This document shows positions 21,400 to 34,000 of a stretch of DNA of 64,000 bases, in pieces. Where the stretch lies: the NCBI RefSeq assembly GCF_000340215.1, contig NW_006921532.1:3535126-3599125 (forward strand). Direction: 5' to 3'. Position numbers and translations under genes: made by a program. This stretch comes from Pseudocercospora fijiensis CIRAD86. Its lineage: Eukaryota; Ascomycota; Dothideomycetes; Mycosphaerellales; Mycosphaerellaceae. The notes under the pieces are model-generated. The model did no database searches. It saw only the letters and a list, made by a program, of their open reading frames with translations, and had not been told where the DNA came from. The stretch's first letter is position 1. The number at the start of each line of letters is the position of its first letter.

Positions 21400-24121
21400 C
21401 TAGGAGCTATCGTCGCAGTTGCGCTAGATACCCCGGGTTATACGAGACTATAGTCGACTTAGAATAATTAGCGTATTCGGGTTAGCGGCAATCTAGAAGG
21501 TAAAGGAAAAGCATATACCGAAAGCGTCTACTATAACATTATAGTAGGCACCTACTAGCGCAACCTCCCTATTTACTCCCTATATACTAAGGGAAATATC
21601 TCTGTTTATTAGCAGTCGGAGCTGTTTAGCCTAGCGCTTACTTATAATAAGTAACTCTAAACTATTATTAAGCATTGCTAGCAACTGCTAACTATAGCTT
21701 CCGATAGTAACTTAAATATAGATAGCGGGAACGACGGTAAAGGAACGGGTAACTACGGAAAGGTCTACATTATTAGGGATAGAGTAAAGTTCCTTAGGTC
21801 GAGGAGGTCCTACTCGACCGATTTATTAGCTAGTAAATCGGACAGCCTTAATAGAAACTAAAACTAAAGTAGAGTCGGCATTATTATTATCCTCTCGGCC
21901 TATCTCCTTAATCCCCTCTTCGTTAGTATTATCGATAGTCTCCTAGCTCTCGTAGGTTACTAATTCGCCTTCTGCTAACTCCTAGGCCCCTAAAAATTTA
22001 GGAAGGAACTATAGGGAAGAGACGTCGATATAGTCCTCTTGCCCCTGTTTGCGTCGGAGGGCTGCAAGGTCTTTTATAAAGGTAGCATCGTTAGGAATCC
22101 GGCTCTAGAATAGGTTAGTAGGCAAGCCGTATACTAGAAGCTCCCCTATAGACACGTTAGACTTAAGGTCTAGGAACTATAAAGCCTAGAAGAGAGCATT
22201 TGCCTTTATATCGTAAGAGTTAGTAGGCCCGGCACTATACTTCTTTATATACCTATTAAAGCGAAAGCTCTTTAGGTCGGCTAACTTTCGTTTATAGGCC
22301 GGCGGGTTAGCTAGGCCTAGGGTACTACTAAGGTCGGTAGTAGCATCCTCTATATCGATATCCGGAGTCTCTAGGACCTCCGGAGAGGCTGTACTAGCTC
22401 GGGCTATACGGTCTTCGGCTGTCTAGAGTGTCTTAGTCTTAGCGACTAATTCTCGCTGTTTCTTAGCCTTATTAGCTGCCTGCTTCTTAAGTATCCTAGT
22501 AGGGGCTGCCGTACTAGGGCGGGTAGGGTTCTACGGGCTCTTGCCCTTACCCTAGGACGACTAGGTTTAGGACGACTAAGTTTAGGACCTTGTAGTAGCG
22601 TAGACATCTATACTGTTCTTAGTAACCGCGTAAACATTAGTAACTGCGTACAGCGTCCGGGTCCTAAGACACAAAGTTGACTTTAATAGGCTTAGTAGTA
22701 CTATTACTACTCCGCTCCTTAACCTGTTTTGCTCTAACCTTCTAAGTTTCTCGTTTAGCAATAGCGGCGAGGGTACTGTTCCTAGTGTCCTTAAACTCGA
22801 TCTTACTACTATACTTCTTCTCTAGAAGACTCCTAAGTTAAGGCAGCTTCGGAGCTCTACGATCCTACTCGAAGTTAATCTTATCGCTAGTATCGGTATA
22901 GTAGAACCGACTATTTACTTACATAACGAGCTTCCTCTTAAGAAGCTCTTTCTAGATAGGGCAGTCTAATTAAATATGTTTGAAACCGCCGCACATCTAG
23001 TACTTACTATCTAAGTTAGAATAGATCTTTCGCATAGCGTAGACGTTAACTAAAGGGGCCTTAGGGTAGTTAGGATCGGAGACCTAGTAGACTAGTAGCA
23101 TATCCTTTAGTATGCTAGCATTAAGGACCTCCCTAACTCGCTATAGTGCTTTCGAATTAAGGTTAAGCTAGGCTAGGGACTTAGCCAAGTCCGCAACGTC
23201 CTAAGAATGCTTAGTAACGGTAGGAGTTACGGTACTAGGACTACTTTGCGATTTAGGAAGAAACTTAGGCCCTCTAGTTCCCGAGGCATCGTTCCTTACC
23301 TAGGCTAGGTTATTCCGGTCCTCGCCGTAAATAAACTTCTTTACGTTAGCGGAGCTATTAATGTCGTCCTTAACAGCCTCTAGGACCTCTTTGTACTTCC
23401 TAAAGGTCTCGGGATTAGCTTCGCTAAGCTTGTAGCGACGGAAGATACGCTTAGCCGTAGACTACGGCAACCCTTTAAGAAGCAGCCTCGTTCTCTAAGA
23501 ATTCTCGAGGTCCTGCTAGTCGATACTATCCGCTAACTTAACAAACTCGCGGACGTACTCCTTTAGGTCGTTATCTTCGGTGCGCCTCTCTATATAGAGG
23601 TTCTTAAGCTACGTACGACTGCCTTTAATACGACGGCTATCGCGATCCCGATACTCCCTTATAAAGGCCTGCTTAAAGACCTCCTAGTCGGCATTAGACT
23701 TGTCGTCCTTTTCTAGGTAGCTAACTAGGGTTCTAAGGGTTCGGTAAAGCTTAGTAATAGTAGTCCTCGTAAGGGACCGGACCTTGTACTAGTCCGACTC
23801 CTCTTCGAGTCCGTACTCGGCTAAGTTATCCTTAAAGCGTTCTACGTACGCCGTAGCGTTCTACCCTTCGAATAAAGGGTTCCTACTGCTTCCTAGCTCT
23901 AGCGGGCGACGCCTGTTCTAACGGAGAAGGTTAGTTTGCCCTTAAATTATCTTTATAACGATATTATAGAGAGCCTCGGGCGTAGAAGGCTCGACAGCCC
24001 CTAGGTCGACGGCGCTTATAATAACTAGTCGTCGCCTAATTTCTTCGTTAATAGGGTCCGGTAGGTTATTAGATTCCGAAGATTCCGCTAATTCGTAATG
24101 CTCGCTTTCGCTAGAGCTTAT
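21400..24121 (-). pseudogene. gag and protease region of gypsy A (degraded)
   Basis: Start ATA (from ATG) at 24,121: MSSSESEHYELAESSE with the first residue restored by inference. Capsid-like Gag follows (AYVERFKDNLAEYGLEEES, NDLKEYVREFVKLADS), then a CCHC zinc knuckle at about 22,965-23,010 (MCGGFKHIQLDC, first Cys read as Tyr after RIP). A Ser/Lys/Arg-rich region comes next, and near 21,690 a retropepsin-like segment whose active site appears as LNNSLE, consistent with RIP-altered LDNGSE. The exact 3' end is not fixed; 21,016-21,400 has no recognised domain. Confidence 0.75.
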
Positions 24122-24935
24122 TCGATTGTTATAAAGTAGTTGAAATAAAATGCTATAGGAAAGTGTTTTTAGTATATATTGTAGGTTTAGTTCGATGTTG
24201 CTATGCGAGAAAATGGTATACTAGTCTGTTTTCTTCTAATGTTACCCCTAGGGTAGCATTAGAGTTTGGCCTCCTAGGGGTCGCCTAGACACCCCTAGGA
24301 GCTTTAGTTTAGTAAATTTAGATAAAAGCCGCTCGGAGGAAGGGACTGTAATCTCTATTTACACCTAGATCCTAGAAACTAGCTACTTTACTAACTATTG
24401 TTATCTCCTTTAGCTAGGCGGGGGGGCGGGGACCTTCTTTTTCTAGTAGAAGGCTAAGCACTATCCGAACGAGGTAGCGAATCCTAAAGTAATCTACCCG
24501 GTCGATAGGGGAACTGTCTAGGCATCCGACCTATAATCTAGAAATTGCTATCGTATAGATAGTCTTAGCAAACTAAGCAAGGCCGATAGGTAATTAGTCT
24601 ATCTCCTTCTTAGGCGGGCGGTAGCTTATCTCGAGCAAGCGGTACTAAATAGGTCTTCGACCCGGAGCCGAGTCCTTAGAAGCTAGCTATAGTTATAGAC
24701 TAGGCCCTAAGCTGTAATAGTCCTAAGGGTTTGTAGCTTTTCGGGGTTAAAGCGATGCCCTCGTTAAGAGGTTTCTCTACTTATCGTAACGGCCCCTTAA
24801 GATACTTCGGTATCGTCCGTATCGTAGGCTCTTATCGTGCCCTCGCTTCGGTTATAGCTATTCGTGCCTAGAGACTACCTTCAACATACCCGAACCTGTT
24901 AGATATAAAGAGATAGCCCTACCTTCGGCTCTAAT
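24122..24935 (-). other. Leader of gypsy A, with near-palindrome copy 6
   Basis: 814 bp between the 5' LTR and gag, with the 25-bp near-palindrome at 24,237-24,261. It is conserved in A2 (551-1,366). No frame is seen. The first bases after the LTR (ATTAGAGCCGAAGG on the minus strand) would hold the primer-binding site, but I could not assign a tRNA. Confidence 0.6.
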
Positions 24936-25213
24936 AAAGGACGGAAACCAACACTACTACTACTACTTATAGCAATAGTATAGGCTACCGAGGGTAACAT
25001 AATCTATAGCAATATAGGCAGCTATGTTTAGCAAGATAGGATAACGAGACTGTCGCTTAGGCTAATAACTAGAGCCCTGCAATATAGGCATTATAGAAGT
25101 GTGATATGAACAATGTGCTATACGAGGTTAATGCTCTATCTATAATATAGAAGGAGGCCTCTTATATAGGCTCAAAACTAGCCTATAGGTATAGGGCCGG
25201 TTACTAGCCAATA
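24936..25213 (-). repeat. 5' LTR of gypsy A
   Basis: 278 bp, same length and near-identical to 3,276-3,553. Outer flank CTATT at 25,214-25,218 repeats 3,271-3,275 as TSD. A TATATAAG box lies about 50 bp from the minus-strand start. Confidence 0.9.
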
Positions 25214-26084
25214 CTATTCGAATACACGGCGGCGGTCTAATTTAAGGACTAGTTCCTATCTTAGTTTAGGTCGTATCTCGGATATCTAGATAGAGTCGGT
25301 CTTAGGTAGCAAATCGTCCTTAAGGGTCTTTAGATAGGCCTCGAAGGATCGAGAGGTTTAGTCGGCCTTTTGTTTAGTACGTAGGTATTAGTCTTAGGCG
25401 TGCTACTAGCGTAATATAGGGTTGCTAAGGGTGTTTAATATAATAGTCTTGTAATCTTGCTATTAAACAGCGGTCTAGTCGTAAAGGGAATTAAAATAGT
25501 TATCCTACGTACGCTTAGAGTTACCGTTAATATACTATATAGTATAGACAACTAAGGAATAGTTATCTAGCAGCGCTCTCGGTACATTACGCTAGTTAAG
25601 CTTACAGTTACGAATATAGTTATTATATTGCTTTCGACTAGAGCTATTAAATACGGTGCAATCCTTAAGTTTTGCATCCTTCTTTTAAATAGCTAGTAAG
25701 GAAGGCCCCGCTATTAGCTTAGTATTAGTTACTAGGGACTCCTATAGGCGGCGGATCTCGAGGAGATTGTCCTTTAGCTATTGTTCTTAGCGTAGAGTAG
25801 CGAGCCTATTCTAGGTAGCTTCTTAGAGTCTCGCTACTAGCTAGGGGCTAAAGGCTAGTTAGCTATATCGACGGTTAACAATATTGCTAAGAATGTCGTT
25901 AATAGGCAATTCTAGATTATTACCTAGGACTATAGGTTCTTCGGTAGGCCTAGTAGCAGGCTCTTTAGTAGGTGCTTTAGTAGGCACTTTAGTAGGCACT
26001 ATACTACTAGCGTTGTCGTTACTAGCGCTACTAGCGGTAGTACGGTTGTTGTTTCGTAATAAACCGGCTATTATAAGGGGCGAC
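25214..26084 (-). pseudogene. Gypsy B' internal segment: gag N-terminal half (degraded)
   Basis: Reverse-strand copy of 26,553-27,430 of element B, holding the Thr/Pro/Lys repeat region of gag and the helical region after it. It continues across element A into 1,645-3,275 and across element B into 41,043-41,498. GCGAC at 26,080-26,084 is the left TSD of element B. The short + frame at 25,884 is an antisense artefact of the repeated Gag region. Confidence 0.85.
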
Positions 26085-26286
26085 TGTTAGGGCTAAAGAG
26101 GCTACACGTAATTGGCATGTAACTAGGCTAAGTAAAGTAAAGCTAGGGTCTTAGTGCCTTAGGCAGGGCTTAGCGCTTAGCAATAGGCTAACTTGCCTAC
26201 CTTCCTCCCTCTCTTCCTAGTTCCTTATCGAATACTACTCGTACCTACTACTACCCTATCTACCTACTAATATAACCCTTCTTATA
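26085..26286 (+). repeat. 5' LTR of gypsy B
   Basis: 202 bp beginning with an intact TG (TGTTAGGG). The same sequence is found at 40,836, at 48,070 and inverted at 41,302. The following 250 bp (to about 26,540) is the untranslated leader. Confidence 0.9.
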
Positions 26287-26540
26287 CAGTATTCGATCTA
26301 CCCTTTAAGGGCAGTAGCTAGATAGTCCGTATTTCAAGCTTTTAGCGGTATAGCTACGAAAACCGATTTAACTATATTGCGCCCGAAGAACGGGACCTAT
26401 ACGTACTATTCTATTAAAACAACCGTACTAATTATCAAGCAAGGCCTTCTATACGGCCTATTACACTAAGTTAATCGCACTAAGCCGATACCTACTAATT
26501 CCGCTATATCCGTATCTTAGGGGCCTATAATATATTATTA

Positions 26541-27907
26541 GTATTACCCCTTATAATAGCCGGCTTATTACGAAGCAATAACAACCGCGGCGCCGCTAGT
26601 AGCGCTAGCAACGACAACGCTAGTAGCACAGTGCCTACTAAAGTGCCTACTAAAGCTCCTACTAAAGTGCCTCCTACTAAAGGGCCTGCTACTAAGCCTA
26701 CTAAAGAACCTATAATTCTAGGTAACGACCTAGAATTGCCTATCGACGATATTCTTAATAATATTATTAACCGTCGATATAGCTAACTAGCCTTTAGCCC
26801 CTAACTAGTAGGGAGACTTTAAGAAGCCACTTAAAATAGGCTTACTACCCTACGTTAAGAGCAATAGCTAAAGGATAATCTCCTCGAGATTCGCCGCCTA
26901 TAGGAAGCCCTAACAACTACTACTAGACTAGAACTAGTAGTAGGACCTTCTATTTAAAAGAAGGATGCAAAACTTAAGGACTGCACCGTATTTAATAGCT
27001 CTAGCCGAAAGCAGTATAACGACTACATTCGTAACTGTAAGCTTAACTAGCGTAACGTACTAAGAGCGCTACTAGACGACTATTCCTTAGTCGTACACGC
27101 TATATAGTACATTAATAGCGACCCTAAGCGTATATAGGATAACTATTTTGATTCCCTTTACGACTAGACCGCTATTTAATAGCAAGACTATAAGACCGTT
27201 ATACTAAACACCCTTAGAAACCCTATACTAAGGCAACAATATGCTTAGAACTAGTACCTTCGAGCTAAACAAAAAACTAATCAATCGGCTCGCTTATTTA
27301 AAGCCTATTTAAAGACCCTCGAAGATAACCTTCCGACTAAAACCGACTCTATATAGATCTCCGAAATACGCTCTAAACTAAGGTAGGAGCTTGTCCTTAA
27401 ATTAGACCGCCGCTGTGTGTTCGAATAGGCTAATCTTATACGAATTCAATTTATAATTGAAGTGGAAACTATAGAGCGTATAGTATAGCTATAGCAACGG
27501 TTAGAATCTAAGATACGACTATCTACTAACCGTAGCCGCGGTAGAAACTAAGGAGGAAGTACTCCCTAAACGAATACTACTAATAATAGAAATAGCAACG
27601 ACTACTAACGTAGAAGAGGCAGGGGCCGATACCGCGGTAGAAACCCCTAGCGAGGAAGAGGGCAAGGAAGGGGCTTATTTCTATATACCCCTAATCGTTT
27701 ATCAAACTCTAGCACTAATTCGAGCGGACCTAGCGGTGCCCTAACTAGATACAAGTGCTTCAATTGTAATAGCACTACTTATTTACTAGGCTAATATAAT
27801 AGACCTCGAGACTAGGCCTAAGTCGACCGTACTACCGCTAAGCACCGAAAGCACCTCTTAGCCGCTAACGCTACCCCTATAGGCTAACCTTCGAAAAAAG
27901 AATAAGC
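26541..27907 (+). pseudogene. gag of gypsy B (degraded)
   Basis: N-terminal Asn/Ser/Ala region, a run of TKVP/TKEP repeats (about 26,640-26,720), helical capsid-like sequence, an Arg/Gly-rich segment (about 27,590-27,660) and a CCHC knuckle near 27,755 (KCFNCNSTT, with later His and Cys read as Tyr after RIP). It ends in PSKKE at about 27,907. Stops are TAG/TAA at Gln/Trp positions. The copy at 41,600 has the same layout. Confidence 0.8.
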
Positions 27908-27928
27908 GCCGTACTAACTGTTAGCCTT

Positions 27929-30848
27929 ATGCGGCGTAAGACTATCGATATTGTGCTAGCTATTATACGTACCTGTCTCGTATTAGATACGCATAGAACT
28001 AACTATAAGACTAAGGAGTCTAAGGTTATACTAGATCTAGGAAATTTAGTTAGTGCCCTTATTAGCTATCGCCTAGCTAAGCAATTAGACCTTCGACAAC
28101 TGCCTAGGACTAACCTGCCAACCCTTGCTTAGTTTAATAACGCTCGGCACTTAACCTACGGAGCCTACTATATCTATATAGCCCTAAGAGACGACCTCGG
28201 CAATAAACGCCTACTAAACTTTACTGCCTACGCGGTAGACATAGATAGCCTCCCCTCCGATATTGTTATTAGCAACCCTGTTCTTAAGTACTACGCTGTA
28301 GTTATAGACCTAGGCCTTTAACAGTAGCGATTTAGGATCGCTAGGAAGGAGGACATTAAATATATTAATATTAGCGAATACCCTAACGATATTAGGGTCC
28401 TATTTATCGGCAATCTAACACCTGCCTTAGCTAATCCGATAGCTAATCTTCTCGGTAGGGATAACGATAAACCTGTACCCCCTAATAGCATAGACCCTAA
28501 TCAGCTCTCTCGTATACTAGAGCCTATTCGAGAGACCTATATCGATATGTTTAAACACTACTTAGTATCGACATTGCCTATGTTTAAAGAGACGGATTAT
28601 AAGATTAATATTATAGAGGGCAAAGAGGTTCCTTTTAGCCTACTCTACAACCTTAGTAAACGAGAGCTTGCTATATTACGTAAGTATCTAGAGGAAAACC
28701 TAGCTAATAGCCGGATACAGTATAGTAACAGCCCTGCTAGCGCCTCTATCCTATTCGTACCAAAGAAGGATAGTAGCCTGCGCCTATATGTTAATTACCG
28801 TAGACTTAATACTATTACTATTAAAGACCGCTATCTACTCCCGCTTATTAATAAGACTCTCGATTGCCTTTCTAGTGCCTACTACTATACTATATTAGAC
28901 ATTAAGGACGCCTATTACCGTATCTGTATTCGTAAGGGCGATAAATAGAAGACAGCCTTCTATACTCGTTATAGCTATTTTAAGTACTTAGTTATGCTAT
29001 TTAGGCTAGCTAATACCCCTACTACATTCTAGTCCTATATTAATCGGGCCCTATTAGGCCTATTAGATTACCTCTATATAGTTTACCTAGATAACATCCT
29101 AGTTTACATACACTTACCTAATATTGCGGAGTACTAGGCTATAGTCCGTAAGGTACTCGATCGTCTAAGAACCTATAGCTTATATTACAAGCCTTCTAAA
29201 TGTACCTTCGCTACTAAAGAGGTATCATTCCTCGGCTTCCTTATATTAACTAAGGGTGTTAAGGCTAATCCTAATCGGATCAAAACTATTACTAAATAGC
29301 CTGTCCCTACGTTAATTAAGGAGCTGTAGTCGTTCCTCGGCTTCGCTAATTTCTATCGTCGCTTTATTAAGGGCTATTTACGGCATATAATACCCCTAAC
29401 TAAGCTTACTAAAACTAAGGCTAACCTAACTAAAGAGTTTAAATAGACTAATAGAGCACAAGCCGCTTTTAACGGTTTAAAGAAGCGATTTACTAAAGTC
29501 CCCTTATTATACTACTTCGTACTAAGTAAACTAATTCGTATTAAGACTAACGCCTTACAGTTTGCTATATCGGCTATTATGTTACAACAATCGGATAAGG
29601 ACCGTTACTAGTACCCGATTGCCTTCTTCTTACGAAAAATAATTAATATAGAGCGTCGTTACGAGACTTACGAGTAAGAGCTCCTAGCTATTGTCGAGGC
29701 CTTTAAGCACTAGAGGCACTACCTTAATAGGGCTTAATATACAATATAGGTCTATATAGACTATAACAACCTCTGTAGCATTACGAAGGTTACTAGGGTT
29801 ATAGGTCGATAGGCTAGATAGGCCGTCTACCTCGCCGGGTTCGATTTTAATATATTATATCGGCTAGGCGTAAGTAACCCTACTAATAGCCTATCGAGGC
29901 GACCTAATTACAATAGCGAGACTTAGCAATCCATTAATTCTTTGTTTCTAACCCTGCAGTATAAGATTGCTATAGCCTGTATTATTAATAAGTACGCGTA
30001 GGATAAGCGGCTTACCGGACTCCGCGACGGCTTAAAGCATATTAATACTCTTACTATATTAATAGTGCGTGTTAAGGCAAGGGCTAAGGACACAGATAGG
30101 AGAAGTTATAATAACTCCCTAGTCGATATCGCTATATATAGTAATAGCGATTAAAGCACTAATATAGTTAATCCGGCTGCTAGTGCTATTAGATATATAT
30201 AATACGTACCTCGTTTAATAGCGAGGGTACTATTAAATAACCTTGCAAATAGGGATAGTTAATCGTTTATAGACGAGCTATTACGTACTTAGTAGAGGGA
30301 CGCCTTTGCTACTAAACATATCGATAGGCTTATAAGTAGGCGAAAGACTCGATCTAGTAAGAGTAACAATTAGTCGATCGATAACAAAGGTTATTTAAAG
30401 TTTAAGGGCAGATACTATGTCCCCGCTAAACATTCGATCCGATAAGAACTTCTTAAGCGACACTATAATAGTAAGCTTGCCGGTTACTATAGTATAGAGA
30501 GGTCGCACGAGCTACTATCGCGTACATACTACTAGCTAAATAGTAAGCGGGATATAAAGGACTACGTAGACACGTATGCCGTATATTAACGAGTTAAAGC
30601 ACCGAAGCACTTACTATTCGGCGAGTTGTCTTTACTCCCTATTCTAAGGAAGCTATTTATAGAGCTTATAATAGACTTTATTATAGGACTTCCGCCTACT
30701 AAGCGCAGGGGTAGCAAGGACGTATATAATGCTATCCTTATTATAGTAGATCGATTTACTAAAGGCGCTCGATATATCCCGGCGTATAAGGATTAGACTG
30801 CTATTAATATAGTAGAGGCGCTATAGACTAACATCTTCTATACCTATT
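27929..30848 (+). pseudogene. pol of gypsy B, first part: protease, RT, RNase H, integrase start
   Basis: Protease site VILDLGN (about 28,035). RT follows from about 28,550, with YRRLNTITIKDRYLLPLI, TILDIKDAYYRI and the catalytic YLDNILVY (second Asp of YxDD changed to Asn, as RIP would do). RNase H is around 29,540-29,720 and the His/Cys zinc region of integrase around 30,400-30,620. The integrase core starts with IDFIIGLPPTKRRGSKD and IIVDRFTKGARYIPA. It is interrupted by element C at AGGGA (30,849-30,853) and resumes at 38,635. Confidence 0.88.
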
Positions 30849-30853
30849 AGGGA

Positions 30854-31026
30854 TATAACGGGCGAATAATATTAGAGACGTTAATATTTAAGACGTCGAC
30901 GTAGAATCTAAGAAGAGCGCGAGAGAGCGCGCGACTAAGTATATCGGAGGTTTGCCGCAGCTCGGCGGGACGGCCCGAGCCGGCTTTTACGTATCTTAGG
31001 CATATAAAGGGTCTCGGCCTATAACA
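30854..31026 (-). repeat. 3' LTR of gypsy C
   Basis: 173 bp. The minus-strand start TGTTATAGG is intact. It contains GCGCGAGAGAGCGCGCG and a TATAAAGG box. Polypurine tract at 31,027-31,039. Confidence 0.92.
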
Positions 31027-31039
31027 CTACCCTCTCTCT

Positions 31040-34000
31040 AAAATCGTCGCTCCGGAGACGATATATCGCATCTATAGTCTCTTTCTATAAGCTGTCCTTT
31101 AATCTCTATACCTCCGTAGGGTTCTAAACGCTTCTACGATATAAAGCAACCTAGCTAGTACTACTAACTTTACGTCTACCGCACGGCACCTAGGAACTGT
31201 TAGTGTCGGCCTTAGTCGCGTTAACTTTGTTATTAGCTTCCGTTATAGTGTTACCGTTATCGGAACGGCCGGTATAATAACGCTTATCGTTGTTAGCGCT
31301 TCTATTAACGGTTACCTGTTTAGAAGCTAGTGCCTAAGCTAAGGTTCTCTTTTCCTAAGGTGCTATTACTTAACTTATTGCCTCTGCGAGCAGAGCTGTA
31401 GGCCCTATGCTTTTACTAATCGTAGTTACTAGCGGTAACGGAACAGTTGCGAGGGCCGTCGTAGAACTTACTATTAGCCCTTTTAGGCGAGTGCTTCGCC
31501 GAGGCGGAGTAGTAACAGACTCTTTGTTTAAAGAAGTTAATAGACTATCTTTAGTCTGTCGTAGCTAACTTGGCCCTAGTCCTAGTAGCCGTAGTCTACG
31601 CGCGTACTTATTAGGTATCTAACCCTCGGGAGGAAGGAAGCCGACCGGTTTATACTTCGTAGGGTTGTTATAATAGAAGTCTACGATAGAGGCGGTAGCA
31701 GTATCGATAATGTTGTAAGCGGGCGCCTAGGTCGCTTCGTCTATACTATATCTAACCTACTTAACTTTATACTACAACTTCGGTTCCTTCTTCCTATTCC
31801 TTAGTACTCTTCCGCGCGGTAGGCGTATCTTGCAATCTAGCACTTCCTCGACTTCGTAATGTTCCTCTTCCTCGTTATCTCTTATAACTGTAATTAGTAG
31901 TAGCGGCAGCAGATTCTAATTAGGCATCGGATCGGTCGCCGCGGGTCGTAAGAGGTCGGTATAGAAGGTATTAGCTAGTGCGATATATGTATCTATATTG
32001 CTAAAGTCGAGTCTATACGTATTAGTAGGTAGCACTTCTAAGATTAGATACGGGCCTGCCTATTTGTTATCTAGCTTCTTAGCGGGTTGCTCTATCTTCT
32101 AATTCTTAGTACTAATGTATACTAAATCGCTAATATCGTATACTAGGGCTAGCTCTCGGTAAGTATTCGTATTATCGGTATAGGTTGCTTGCGCGAGTTG
32201 TATGTTCTCGCGAAGCTATACCTTTAATTCTTCCATTTGCTTAGCAAAGCGGTCCGCGCTTTGTACGTTAATGCGCTGCTTAGTAGGCATTACTTTTATA
32301 GGCTTTAAGAAGTCTATAGAAGTAGACCGTAGGTTCTTGCCTATCTCTACAAAGAAGGGAGACATACTAGTAGTCTTAGAAGCGTAATCGTTAAGCGCAA
32401 ATTTAGCTATCGGAAGCTAGTCTACCTAGTTATCCTATATATAGTTTACGTACGCTCGTAGATATTGCTCTACCGACTTATTAGTGTTCTCGCTCTAGCT
32501 ATCTATTTCCGGATAGTAGGCTAATAACATAGTCTATTTTAGACCCCGCAGTAGTTCGGTTTGCGAACTATAGAACGTATATAGTTTGGTTTCTTAGCGG
32601 TACCCCTCCGGTTTGGTTCCGGTTTGGTTTTTTACCCCGCTAGTCTAAGCTAGTTTCCGAGAAAATCCGACTAAACTGCGACAATATGCGACGACATACG
32701 ACGACCTCGGATTCAGTCCCGGACGCGATAGGGGCCCTATATTGTACACGCTACACGATTGCATCTGTGTTTCGGGCTATTTAGACGTGTTTTAGGATAG
32801 GTTTTTGTCCGTAGCCGGCACGTAGCCGGCAAACCGGTCCGTGCACCGGTTGCTTAGCAAACCAAACTAAACTAAACTAGAATTTCGGCTTAGCAAACCA
32901 AACTAACCTAACCCGGACTACTACGGGGTCTAGTCTATTTAATGCTAAGTAGCTAGTATAGCCGCTTCTAGAATGCGGAGATCTATTAAGAGCTACGATC
33001 GGAGGTAATTAATAGAGGGAGGCTATAATAATAGTATATATATCGCAGATAGACGTACGCGATATATTCGGCTTCTATCGACAAGACCGGGATTAGGTGT
33101 TTTCGCTTGCCGAGTCGGTCCGTAACTATTAGCAAGTTCTTATATGCCTGTCCGTCTACTCTACTATTACTAGGTAGAAGCTCTATAATAAAATCTATAG
33201 CGACATCGTCCTATAACTTAAATAGCACCGGCATAGGCCTAAGCAATCTAGGGTGCTTAGAAGTGTCCGGCTTAGTACGTCTATATATTCGGCAGTTGCG
33301 AATAAACTTCCTTACTAACTATAACATTCCTAGCTATATATAATCCCTTATAAGCAGATCTCAAGTTTTAGTACGGCCCGGATAGCCTATAGAAGGCGTA
33401 TCGTAAACTTGCCGTATAACTCTCGTACGTACCTTATTTTCTTCGCTAGCTAGGAGGAAGAGGCAGTATTTGCCGTATCGGTTCTTAACGTATATAAGGC
33501 TACTAGCTATCGCTATAGCTTAAGAGTCGATCTTATACTTACGGAGATACGGATATAGCAGCTATTATTCTAACTGCTAGACTGCTTCTAATACGTCCGG
33601 ATCTTCTATATATAATTCGCGGATCTAGTTATTTAGTAGTACCTCTGCTTCTTCTAACGTACTAGCTATTATATATAGCACCTTATTAGGACTTAGAATC
33701 GTCTGCCTTTAAGCTAGTATACGAGGATTATTATTATTTTGCGGAAGGTCTTATAATCGTCGAGTTAGCGTATCCGGTTTAGTGCCTTATATACCTAGTC
33801 GGTAGATAACTTTAAAGTTGAATTGCGATAAGAACTCTACCTAGCGTGCCTAGCGCCTATTTAGCTCTTTAGTAGACATAAAGTATTCGAGATTCTTGTA
33901 ATCCGAGTACACTAGGGTAGGCTTATCTTCTAGCATCTCTTCGTCTCCTTTATATTTAGTTGCTATAAGCTCGGGTCTCTATTCTTCGAACGCGCGAACT

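Larger units (their letters stand above)
3276..25213 (-). mobile_element. Gypsy LTR retrotransposon A (12.3 kb without its hAT insert)
   Basis: Complete LTR retrotransposon with identical-length 278-bp LTRs (24,936-25,213 and 3,276-3,553), TSD CTATT at 3,271-3,275 and 25,214-25,218, and a polypurine tract directly before the 3' LTR. In minus-strand order it holds a leader, gag with zinc knuckle and protease, pol (RT, RNase H, integrase) and an additional long reading frame after pol. The hAT element D (9,649 bp plus 8-bp TSD) is inserted between pol and the extra frame. All coding regions are RIP-damaged. The RT is of the fungal type with FLNDIGIKGP at the catalytic box. The element is inserted in gypsy B'. 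Confidence 0.9.

Noticed and set aside
21256..21453. Plus-strand open frame of 65 codons
   Set aside because: Antisense to the gag-protease region of gypsy A; no independent support.
25214..27430. Large inverted repeat of about 870 bp arms around 26,085-26,550
   Set aside because: Explained by two copies of gypsy B in opposite orientation, one inserted in the other with TSD GCGAC.
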